A stretch of DNA of 64,000 nt from Rotaria macrura (Eukaryota; Rotifera; Eurotatoria; Philodinida; Philodinidae): positions 112,146 to 176,145 of the forward strand of contig OENT01000115.1 of the NCBI GenBank assembly GCA_900239685.1, in the 5' to 3' direction. The position numbers and the translations under genes were made by a program. The number at the start of each line of letters is the position of its first letter. Within the stretch, counting starts at the first letter, position 1. Below are positions 1-10,979 of this stretch, in pieces. The notes under the pieces were generated by a model. The model was not told the origin of the DNA, ran no database searches, and was given only the letters and a program-made list of their open reading frames with translations.

Positions 1-140
1 TTTTCTCCTGTACGAAACTTAGAAAAAGGTTTCGTAGGAGATGGTTCTTATCCTGGATGCACGGTAAGAACCTTTTTAGGTTTCGCAGTTTTAAAGACTC
101 GTTTTTTGAGGTTTATAAGGTCAAGGGATGCTTTTAGAAA
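1..140. repeat. Hairpin-rich repeat fragment at window edge
   Basis: Two short stem-loops lie just beyond the helicase stop codon. CTCCTGTACGAAAC (5-18) pairs imperfectly with GTTTCGTAGGAG (29-40), and GGTTCTTA (43-50) pairs with TAAGAACC (65-72). The AGGTTCTT motif and fold-back style resemble the element at 55260-55525, so this may be the end of a related element cut by the window edge. Part of it may be helicase 3' UTR. Confidence 0.35.
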
Positions 141-3100
141 TCACCGGAATCTTTTATTTTGGGGTCTAGTAGAAAACCGTTTTTTTCCAGTGCAGTTTTG
201 AGAAATAATACTTATAATGTTACCTGAGTGTGGATCTCGAATCACTGCACACGTACGTAGCCAATTCATGAAAGACGTGAATTCATTCCTGACAGCTTGA
301 TTTTGCGAGTCGAGTCCTTCGACTGTTACTGTGATTGTTCCTTTTTTACCATTCATTCTTGTTCGAACTTTCACTTGTTGTTCAGAGTCCCATCGCCATC
401 GTAGTGGACCGAATAAATCAATTGGCATATTGGTGACACTGATCAAATTTCTTGTTAACGTGTCATTTTTATCGTTCGGCTGATCCGATTCTAAATTGAA
501 TGTTAGTGTGGTCACTAGTTGTTGACGAATGAAAAGTTCTGCACTCAAAATATGACCCGAAGAACCACGAAGAACCACTTTATTGTTAATATTTTGAATT
601 TCTACACGAGGAAATTTTTGGTTCGCTTGTTGAAGTATTCCATCTTCCTTCAGTTTTTTTTCTTCGGCCTCATTCAATTTCATAGTACGCGTAAATTGAT
701 ATTCTATCCATGATGTCTCGATTTTACCGATAAAAGACAGTATAGCTGTTGAACGAACAGCTGTCAAATAGCGAACATCGCGTGCTAAAATCAATGATGC
801 CGGGAGAAGTCCCTTGCTACTTGTTCGCAGAACTGAAGATCTGTCAATAACTGCAATTGTAGACAAATCGTCTGTTTGTTGTTTTTGTTGTTGCACGTTG
901 TATTTTAAAAATTGTTGTGCTTTGCCTTGAAGTATTTTCGTCGATACAAATACATTATCGGAAAAACCTTGCAATAAAGCTTTAGCTATATTCTCCCAAT
1001 TATTTGATTGAATATTAGCGTCTTCTCGAAATTCGTCCGATAAATTAAATGCTTTTTCTAGATTAGTATAACGCCGTAAAGATTGCTTGAGGATGTGTGC
1101 GCACGCTGATAATCCTTTCGCATTGCAAACTCGATCAATATCAAACTGATGAGATGATACGGAATCTCGCACTAATAAGACCGTATTCATAGCTTTTAAT
1201 AAAGTCATAAAATCACCTTCTGGACATTTATACTGGTTTGGGATGGATTTCATGATAGCCGACGTATTCAGAACAGATAGCATTGAGGATAATATAATTA
1301 AATCCCGACCACATCGATATTTTCTTAAGGCAGAATAAACGGCTTTAGCCATTCTTAAGGAACTGAAATCAGGTAATTTTGCTATTGATTGACCAAGTTT
1401 CGTGAAATTTTCAGCAGAGGCTGTACTCACAAGTCCTGAAACAATAACAACATGATGCAATCAACTATATGTGCACCATAAATATTTCCAGTGATTAATG
1501 GATATTTCATTATGACGCAGTATACATTAAGAAAATTTCTAAAACTTTATTTTATTAGATATAGATTTTTTAAAACTTTGTTCAAACCATCAATTCGAGT
1601 AGAAATCGGTGTTGTGTAAACAATTCTAAAAACCACGGTTAACTTCAAATAATTTTCTCGAACGTCGGTTGACCTTGATAAACTTCTCAATTAACCGGAA
1701 AAAATCAAACTGACTACTCTTCGTCCGGAAACGTAATCGCGGTTTACCGACGTCAAAGAAAATTAACTGACGGTTTTCGGACGATTTAAAGCACGTGAAA
1801 AGTATTGCCAAGGAAATGCTGCTTAATTTTCTTTAGATTGTAGACAAAACTATCGAAACCAAATGAACCGAATATGGAGTAACGAGATGGAAGTATAAAC
1901 AGAGATCGATGATTTCGTAAATATAAATTTAACCGATGGAAAAATAGCTATACGCTATAGAACTACACTGTATTCTTGACTATTCATGCCATGAAAGTTC
2001 CATACAAAAATTGACTGCATAGAAAGCGAAGATAAAATGCATCAGTTTTTTTTTGTAAGTCAGGACATAGTTCAAAGCCAAAGTTAACATCAATTTCTCA
2101 TGCTATTGGTGATGTTTTTCTAGAAAAGTGATTAGTATCTGTCTTTCAGTGAAATTTGATCAAGTAAATCCGAAACCTATTTTTGAATTTCAACACGATC
2201 AGATATTTTAATCTGATCGCCTTGACTTCTACTAATTACGATCTGACGGATTCGAAGGAGTTCTCTTTCGGTCATTGATCAATCTTCTTATATGTTATGA
2301 ATCGATAACTAGTCGAGAAGTAACCTTTGAAAAATCGATGTTCAGTTCATTAATATTGGTTCATTATGTGCAGCCATATAGACGAAACATTAAATATGCT
2401 AAGTCTCATTCAACATCCTGAACATAATAACTCTATAACAGATGGATTGAATTCACGATACAAAAACTATCACCATATTCTATTTCCGTGTATAGCGCGT
2501 GTGCTCTATGAAATGCATTTATTTACATATGCACGTATTCTGGAAATATTGGCTACAACCTTTGCATGTACCTTGAATTGCTTTTTTATCACAGCTGGCA
2601 AATATGACTGTAAGTTTTTCAATATACAGCAAAAGAGCCCTGTCATTCACTCATTCGAGAAGTTCTTTATGGAAAATTCTCAGAAAACTAACGTAGAAGT
2701 TATATACGACTAAGCTCATGGATACACAAATTAAAACGTGACACGGTTGATATCTATCTTAGTTAAATGCATATTTTTCGAAGTAAAATCGGAAATCACA
2801 GTTCGAATGCAGTGCTAGGCATATTCTTTTCGTCGGAAAAATTAAATAAGTAAAAGTTTTTACAATCAATTTTGAACTACTGAATTAATACTATGATTAT
2901 TAAATTTCAAGCTGTTCGGATCGTGAGATATGATCGTCTCAAGTTTCTTTGATTTCAATCAAATAGCTTAACCTGAAACTCATTCAATCGTTTATTCATT
3001 TTCTAGCATGTTCTTCATCAATAGCTACTACTTCAGAATAGAATAATTATGAAGATAAATTAACTCTATATGTTCCATCGAAATGTCTTTATATAACTAT

Positions 3101-6100
3101 TAGCATAAAACTACTTGGATTAAGAATAAGTAGCAAGTAAACGGAAGACAGCATGCATGTGCTATAGAGCCTGCAATAATATCACTAGAGGTAGATTTTG
3201 TTTTAGGGTGCATCCTGATGAAGAATGAATAGTTTATCAGTCGAAACTCAAGAAAATTCAAAATTCAAAATGACTTTTGTTCTTTTCATGCTCACGTAAC
3301 GAGTTTTTGATAAAACCTGCTAAAAGAATTCAATGACTCGATACTCTACCATACATCAGAATATGACAGTTGAACTCTAAGAACGTATTTATCATATACA
3401 TGCTGATATTAAGTTTTAGAAATTCGGATTCTTTCAGAGAAAACTCTTCTTAAATTTGCCAACAGGTAATAGAAGTGTGAAAGATGGATGCTATGATTAT
3501 TTTTTACCTAGTCGTTGTAACTGTTTGACAGCATCCTTAATGTAGGTTTCATCCGGTTTGTTAGGGAAATAGGATTGAAAATTTTGTAACGATATTCTTA
3601 ACCGAGATTTACGTAGAGCAAAGTCAAGGTTTAATAATTCTGATTGACATATTTGTGGTATAGGATATTTTCGTTGTTCACCTAAACAAGAAAAGATATT
3701 CAGAAATTTACTATAAGATAGTTGTAGGCTTCATTTACCAGCTACATAATTATATAATGCATAAAATTCTCCTGGTTGTGTTCTACCTAAACGACCAAGC
3801 CGCTGTTTTGTTGTCGACTCAGCAGCTTTTATTTCTTGTAACTCGGTCCGTTCAAGTTCTATATTGTATACGGGCATATTGATGACACCCGTATCAATGA
3901 CATATTTCAAACATGGAAATGTTAATGATGTTTCAGCGACAGTCGTAGAAAAAAATAATGCGCCTTGTTCAATGAATTTCTCTTGGTCAATAGCTGATTG
4001 TGATTGCACAAGAGGATATCCTATGATGGCACCTTTAGTTATGCTCTTTATTAAAGCACAATTCTCATGTACTTCTTGCGTTGAACCCACAAAGCAAAGT
4101 ATTTGTTCGTTACGTATTCGTTTACTATACAATTCTTGTACTAAATCGAGAATATTTTCATTCGGTAAATGATTAACAGTGACTGGAAATCGTTTAGTTA
4201 TGGTTGCCGACTTGAATTCATACAGCGAGCAACCAGGTATATTTCTGTATAAAGCTGGAACACTACTGTCCAGTGTAGCTGATGAAACTATTAATTTCAT
4301 TTTAGTTTGAAAATCAGGATTTAACTTTAATAATCTTGCAAACAAGGCCAAACATGAGTCAATATTCACAGAACGTTCATGTACTTCATCAATAAAAAAT
4401 ACCACTGATTTATTAAGTTTTGTATTTTTTGTTATCAAGTGTTCATCATTCAATAGACGCTCTTTCAGAAGTCCATCAGTCAGATAAAGAATTTTAGCCC
4501 GAACGTTTTTCTCGGCACCACTAACTGCCCATCCACTTAAATCTTCGCTAACCGACGAATTTACACGTTTAGATATCAATGAACACGGTAAACGTCGAGG
4601 TTGTGTCACGATTATTTTATCGTAACCTTCAGCAACTAACAGAGCCGGAAGAAGTGTAGATTTACCTATGAAAAAGAAACAGACATTTGTGGAAAAAATG
4701 TCGTAATTAAGGATCATAGTGATTTGTTGATATCGAAGGAAAAATTATTTTACCTGAACCTGTCGCTGTCTCGATTGTTATAACAATGTTACTCTCAATC
4801 TTTTTCAAGAGATCAATTGATTCATTAAATAAAGGCAATTGTAATAAAAAGCAATTGTAATATATCATAATACTTTGTAGTAATGGTAAGATCATTTGAA
4901 AATGTTTTAATTCGCAACCCTTATAAGAACTGTTAGTTAATAAAGTCCTTTTTATTTTATCCATGTGTTGATTCAAGGTAGATATTGAGGATTTTGTAGG
5001 TGCAGTTTTTGCTGAATTTTGTTGATATGAAACATGATCACGAATAAATGTGTGCAAAGAGTCAATTTTTAGTAGATCGATGTCATGAGAGAATGTATCC
5101 TGTTCCAAATAAGTATTCGTCAACTTTCCGATCTCTTTACGAAATTCAACGGAAGATTTCTCGATGGAATCATTGATCATTTTATCCGATTGCTTCTTCA
5201 TATATTCTTGAAATTTGCCGATATATTCATTCGATTTTTCCTGTATTGATTTCACTAAATAATCCCGGTAATGTTTCCAATAAGTAGTATTCATTGATTT
5301 CACTTGGCCAATCACTCCAATCAATACTTGAAATTTTCTGTTTGTTTTTCGTTTATAGAATGCTTCAGCTTTTTCTATTCGTTCAGTGAGATCTTGTAAT
5401 CGATTGAAAATAGTTTGCAATTCTGTGTGATGAATCCGAAATCCTTTTAGAATCAGTTTACCATCATTTTTTTCATCAAAATTTAGTGTGGGAACAATGT
5501 CTTGAAAATATTCTTTTTGATTATAATTCAAGTTTTTCAAGGCTTGTAATAGTAAACTGTATTTGAAAATGATTGACTGTTTCGATTTTGGTAGTGTGAA
5601 TTCGGCAATGAAAATATCTCGAGCCGTATCGTTTATCCGGTTTTCATGTAGAACTTTCTCATCTAACCTTTTTTGTGTCTCTTCCAATTTATCGATCATG
5701 TTATTCACGATTTCTTGATGCTCAACATTATTTTCGGTCACATGTTTACAGTTTTCACTAAGTTGCCTTTGAAATGCAAGTAGTTTTATTTTCAATTGTT
5801 CGTTTTCATTTGCCAATACAGATTGAGCTTGCGCTGTCGCATCATCTTGTTCTTTACGATTGATAGTATCAGAAGCTTTTTTTATTGCGAATTTTTCTAC
5901 TGGATTTATGAGCTGGCTTGTAGTATCATTATTGATGTAGTCGTCGGCATCATCGGGTAAATCTGGGATAATACTTGGAGCTGCTGCGGTAGAATTTGTA
6001 TCATCTAGAAAAAAAGAAGATTTTTGTACGGCGGATACAAGTGTAAAGCATTTCTCTGTTTTATACTTTGTTTGTTTTCGTCTTCAAAACTATTTTGTTC

Positions 6101-7930
6101 TATGTCAGCTAGGCACCAGTGACCAGTGTTTGGCGTTATGTCACTCGATAGTGTGTTATCATCTGCATCATCAACTACAGTTTCGACTGTAGACAAATCA
6201 TCTGCAGGATCTGTCACATCATTATCCCCATAGTCTATGTCTGACTCCTTGTTTGGTCTAGTTGATTTTGATCTAATAGATTCTTCTAATCGTTTTGTTG
6301 TCAAAGGAATAGCATTTGATTGACTGTTTGCTTGAAAGTTGTCTAGTTCCTTGACAAACAATTGATTGTGAGGACTATTTTCAATCAATTTAGGTATCCA
6401 TCGAATGAATCCTAATGTAGTTCTATCATCGTTGGCAAATGTAAATAGAAATAGATCACATCGAATTTGTCCAATATAATTATTATCAATATCAATCCGA
6501 CGTCTTCTATAATTCATCGCCTCCTCTAATAAAGCATTCATTTCATTATTACAGGTATACCAATTATTCAACTTTATTTGAAACTTGCTATCATAAATGG
6601 ATGGAATGGTTGTTGACTCTAATGATGGCAGTGGGATAGTTTTATTTGTCTTCGATTCATTACTTGTTCGGTACTTGACAAACATCAGTTGCCAAAGACA
6701 ATGTATGTCAAAGTTAGCTATGCTCGAGCCTCGACATCGAATCCACGATGCACTATCTTTAACTGATGGGTTTGGTTCTTGATTTTTACTTCCCCGGTAC
6801 AAAGTCAATAAGTTGACAGTGTAGGTACTATTTTGACTGTCTAAATACACTGTTGAATTAAACGATTGATTGCCGGATTTTGACATCAACGACGTTGATA
6901 ATGTACTATGTTCGGTCATAGTAAATTCTATCCATTCAAATCCTTTTACAGGTTTATACTCCCAAACGCAATTATTCGGTTGACGATCATAGCAATTGAG
7001 AATTACTTCTTTGGCTACTAAAGCATGCGATTTACTAACATAATGGGGTATAAGATATTCTTCGAAGAATGCTCGAATGGTATCCAAGCCTCCTCCATTA
7101 TCAATGGGCGTTTCGCCGAGTTGATTTCTTGCGAAGTAATTCGCTCCTTTTTCAATTAAATATTTAACTATTTGAATGTAATTTCCATAGGAAGCAGCAT
7201 GCAATGGCGTTGAAGCTGCCCTTGGATCCGGAGTAAAGGTTAAAATAGTATCATCTTGTCGATCAGTATCTTCGTCAGCTATCAATGCATACGCTAGTTC
7301 TCTTTGATTATGAGCATTGACAGAGCAACCACCTGATTCAACTAAATATTTGACCAAATCGAAATGACCACCTCGTGCAGCTGAATATAACAATGTGGTT
7401 CCCCAAAAACCCGATCTATCTTTATAATCACGATGATTCTCAAGAAATTTCCGAACAATGGCTTGATCCCCTTTATATGCTGCAGGATATGCTTTTGCTG
7501 CCATTAATAGTCCTTTGAGATTTTGTTGAAAACTATAAAGAATGTTGGCTGTCAAGGGTTCAGTGAATACACGCTTCTCTTGGTCGAAATGATATTCATG
7601 CAAGGATTGTAGAATATAGTTAGTGCACAGGTTTGATAATCTAGGTAAACAGTCTCTCAACGTACGTTGGATATCATTTGTTAATCCAGTTAGTAATTCC
7701 TCTTCCTCTGTATCAACGGTAAATGAGTTGACATTGTTATTTTGTACGGAGTTCTCAAACAGAGGATCATCGGAGCTGGAAATCGCTATTGTTGTTGATT
7801 GAGGTTGAGTATTGACTGTAGCGTTTGAATTAATATTTTGCTTAGCTTTTAATTTTTTCAAACTTTCATTAACATATTGAATAATTGTATTCAGACATTC
7901 GTACAATTTCTTTTCTTCTTGATCATCCAT
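141..7930 (-). CDS. Ankyrin-WWE-WWE-coiled coil-DEVH box RNA helicase fusion, five exons
   Basis: Exons on the minus strand are 7930-6067, 6004-4754, 4665-3739, 3681-3508 and 1435-141. All junctions are GT-AG and every phase agrees. The total is 5511 nt, about 1836 residues. The ATG sits in CCATGG. Residues about 145-285 carry ankyrin-type repeats (TPLHAASYGN, IVKYLIEKGAN). Two WWE-type modules follow, at about 320-385 (VWEY...FEWIEF...YTVNLLTLYRG) and a weaker one at about 450-515 (NALLEEA...IRCDLFLFTF). Then comes a Lys/Glu-rich coiled coil. The helicase core has GSGKST (split by the 88-bp intron), TQPRR, TDGLLKERL, DEVH, SSAT, STTVAETSLT and QRLGRLGR, which are the DEAH/HA2 family motifs with Val in place of Ala in motif II. 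The C-terminus has HA2-like helices (FTKLGQSIAKLP) and a long unassigned tail. By family, DEAH proteins are NTP-driven RNA helicases and WWE domains bind ADP-ribose polymers or recruit ubiquitin and PARP machinery. A link between RNA remodelling and ADP-ribose or ubiquitin signalling is inference. Confidence 0.9.
1436..3507 (-). other. Unusually large (2072 bp) last intron of the helicase gene
   Basis: The donor CTAG|GTAAAA and acceptor TTTCAG|GACTT join QLQRLG to LVSTASAENF in phase, so the intron is well supported. Its siblings are 57, 62 and 88 bp. It contains a block at about 1635-1800 rich in CGGTT/AACCG motifs, like those at 16.0-17.6 kb. A 115-codon plus-strand ORF (2366-2713) has no family I recognise. 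Insertion of now-unrecognisable mobile DNA is the likely reason for its size. Confidence 0.8.
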
Positions 7931-10425
7931 GGTATTGGTTAAGCACAGACAAAGTCTAAGATCTGAGTAAATATTGTGACTTAAGATATCGAACGATTTA
8001 CTATCGTGATGGTTTTAATTGATTCAAATGAGTAGACAAATTGTATTCTGTAATCTAAAACCAGTTAAGATTCAAAAACAAACAAACGCAACATTGAGTA
8101 ATAGAACATAAAAGCAAACAAAATTGTGAGTAAATAGAAAGTCGGGAGGGAGTTTTGGTTTCATTTTTAATTTTTTTTTTTGCAACCCATGACTTACCTA
8201 ATTTGACTGCCAATTCAATCGAACATTCATATGCTTACTGCAGACTCGAAAATAAATGGATGGATTCAAACCTTAACCTCACTATACAATACAAATCATA
8301 ATGAAGGGCCGATTAAATCTAGTAATAGCCCAAATTAACATATAATGCTGTAAGTTTAGGAGCACAAAAGAATAATTTTAGTTTGAGTTGGAAGCCATAC
8401 GAGTCGTTCATAATGGACGTCAAGCACAAAGTTATTTTTTTCAGAAAGAACTTTCTTGTTCAAATTTGTGTTCTATACTGATCCAAGGCTAAGATCAATC
8501 AAAGAAGCAGTTTTTAACAAAAAAATAATAAATCAATCTTCACATAAACGGCCGGTTCGATTAGTTATTGATGAACTATTCAATGTTTATGATATTTGAA
8601 TAACTAAATATAGCCATCAATTGATGAGCAATGGTTAAGATATGTTCTGAGTATCAAGCAGCTACTTTGCACAAGGAAAAGGCATCGATGATAAGCCGTT
8701 TATCACTCGGGGAATTAATACTCAGTTTATGATCTGACGCCTAACTTAGTTTAAAAAAGATTGATTTATGATATTTTACCAAGAGTAGCATGAATTAGGT
8801 AATGACCTCACAGATGCGATCAGTTGCATTGTTGCTAGACCAAACCTAACCGGCCAAATTCAAAAAAGAATTTAACCTGAAGGATCACATCTTTGATGGA
8901 TCCAGAGATATGGTCCAGTTTTATGGTAATCTGCTTTCTGAGTTCAACACGGGACTATTAATTTAATCCAAGATCTGACATTTATCATGATCAAACTTGG
9001 ATTTACCAAAATTTGACACTGGCCGGTTGTCTTTACTTCCTGTTTTATTAAACAAGTGAATCAAAAATGGAAACAATTTAATACATAAACATAAAAGGCT
9101 TTAGTATATAAACATACTTGGTTTTGGTGAATGGAAAATGATAAAAAAGAGATAATTTTAGTACTAATAGTTCTCCAACACATAAAAACTGTTTATCACT
9201 ATTTAACCTTATACTATAATCTCCGATCGCTTCGAAAACATATGCGTATACATATATTTCATCAATACATTAAAAAGTAGTGTTTTAAGTAAACTAAGCT
9301 TCGAAATTTCTGGAACAGTTGTAAAAAGAAAGAAAATATTTTTACTAGCTCTCTAGACATCTAATAATATTCGACCCTCCCCTCATGCAGGTTCCTTCAA
9401 CTTCTGATAATCCCTACGGCTGAGAAAAGTCTATAGCCCTTGGATTTTATGTAACTATTGCTGGGTCTAGTTTAGATTCATTTTTGGATTTCGTGCTTAA
9501 TAAACGAAATCTCACTAGCTACTGTAAAATCAAGTTCTGAAAGCGAGGGAAGAATTTCAACCAGTCAAAGTTGAAATGAAGTGGTTTTAATTTGGACTTG
9601 ATATTTGGTTTCATTGTTTAATGGCCTCAAAATTAAGACTATGCTAAATTGTAACCAAATCTAAAGTTCAAATTCAAATCACAAATCTTAACAATATATC
9701 GAATTCCAGCTCATACGTATAAGCCAAATAAAGTCACAGTTGCAATCCTGAGACCTAAAACTAAAGAAAAACCAAATCTTGGAAGTGAAAGCAAATCATA
9801 TCCGAATCGAAGTCCAACCCTCCAAGATTTGATATCAAGTTCCATGTCTACTTAAAACTTTTTGTTCGCCTAAGAACTCACCAACTGTACTTGAAAATTC
9901 TTCATGAATGATCTCGTCTATATTTACGCATATATGCATGAACACGTATTCTAATTACAAGTGTGAGTAACTTAATCTAAATTTTCAGATAGAAGTATAA
10001 TTATTCAGATATGATGAACAAGAGATAGTAGGATCGCCGTTTATTGTGGTAAACGACAAATGCAGGGCGTAATAATAATCGTTTACGATGATGATATGAA
10101 CCTTAAAGAACACCGCATTAATGGAGACAGGACCACAGTCGTATTTGCTTGAAAGATAGAAAGGGACTTTAAGTGGTTTTAGAGCTACTTCATATAACGG
10201 CTATGTGAAGGTAGATTTTTCATTTTCTGTTGAAGTGAATGCACGTTTTTGCTACTGTATACTCTGGTTGCGAATCAACTTTTGTGCGTATTTAAAATAT
10301 TCTTGATCCAGTATTCAGCAAGATTCTTCTAAAATCCCATATTAAATACAGAAAACGAATGAGGTTTTTGTTAAAATAAACGCACTAAAATGAAGTGTGC
10401 TACATTATAAGTCGTTAGTTATTGT
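7931..10425. other. Intergenic, no gene recognised
   Basis: AT-rich sequence upstream of the helicase gene, presumably holding its promoter. I see no coding pattern, RNA gene or clear transposon ends. Stretches at 9400-9860 repeat AAACCAAAT/TTTGGACTT-like words in both orientations and may be an old repeat. Confidence 0.4.
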
Positions 10426-10433
10426 GTCGTGAT

Positions 10434-10971
10434 TAGGGCTGGCACTTTCTCTTTATTTTACTTTGAAAAAGTAAAGTAAAGATATTGACGTTACTTTATC
10501 TAGTAGAGTAAAGTAAAGTAAAGTATAGTAAAGTGAGCTTGAACTTCCGCAATTTAATACTGAGTTTTTGATCTACAATTATGTATCTATATTAGTTCAG
10601 CACTATTATCAATAATGATGCTGAGTCAAAATATTAGTAGCCAATTTTAAGTATTGGGTGCATTCGCGAGGTTTCTACCACTTTTACAAAACAAATCTTC
10701 TCCAAAAGTTGGTAAAATCCAGCGGATTTTCCCTAATAGTATTTATTTTTCGACTAACAACTAATTAAAAACGGAAGTAACGGCCTCGTCTACACTTGAT
10801 GTTCTAATTTATCTAATATTTGACTGTAATCAGGAACATAAGAAATTAGCACTGTGTAATTTTACTTTACTTTACTCAGTAAAGTAAAGTACATGACTTT
10901 ACTTTACCCGGCAAAGTAAAGCATGTGCTTTCTGCTTTACTCGATAAAGTAAAGATAAAGTGCCACACCTA
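10434..10971. mobile_element. hAT-type non-autonomous transposon (MITE), 538 bp
   Basis: The element is bounded by a perfect 8-bp direct repeat GTCGTGAT (10426-10433 and 10972-10979), the target-duplication size of hAT transposons. Its ends are imperfect inverted repeats, TAGGgcTGGCACTTT and, on the other strand, TAGGtgTGGCACTTT. Subterminal arrays of AGTAAAGTAAAG-type words lie inside both ends. The core (about 10560-10850) is unique AT-rich sequence without an ORF, so the element would need a transposase in trans. The perfect target duplication suggests fairly recent insertion. Confidence 0.88.
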
Positions 10972-10979
10972 GTCGTGAT

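Noticed and set aside
3731-7930. Treating the ankyrin/WWE part and the helicase part as separate genes
   Set aside because: The 62-bp GT-AG intron at 6005-6066 joins them in matching phase with no stop, and the second part has no ATG of its own at its start.
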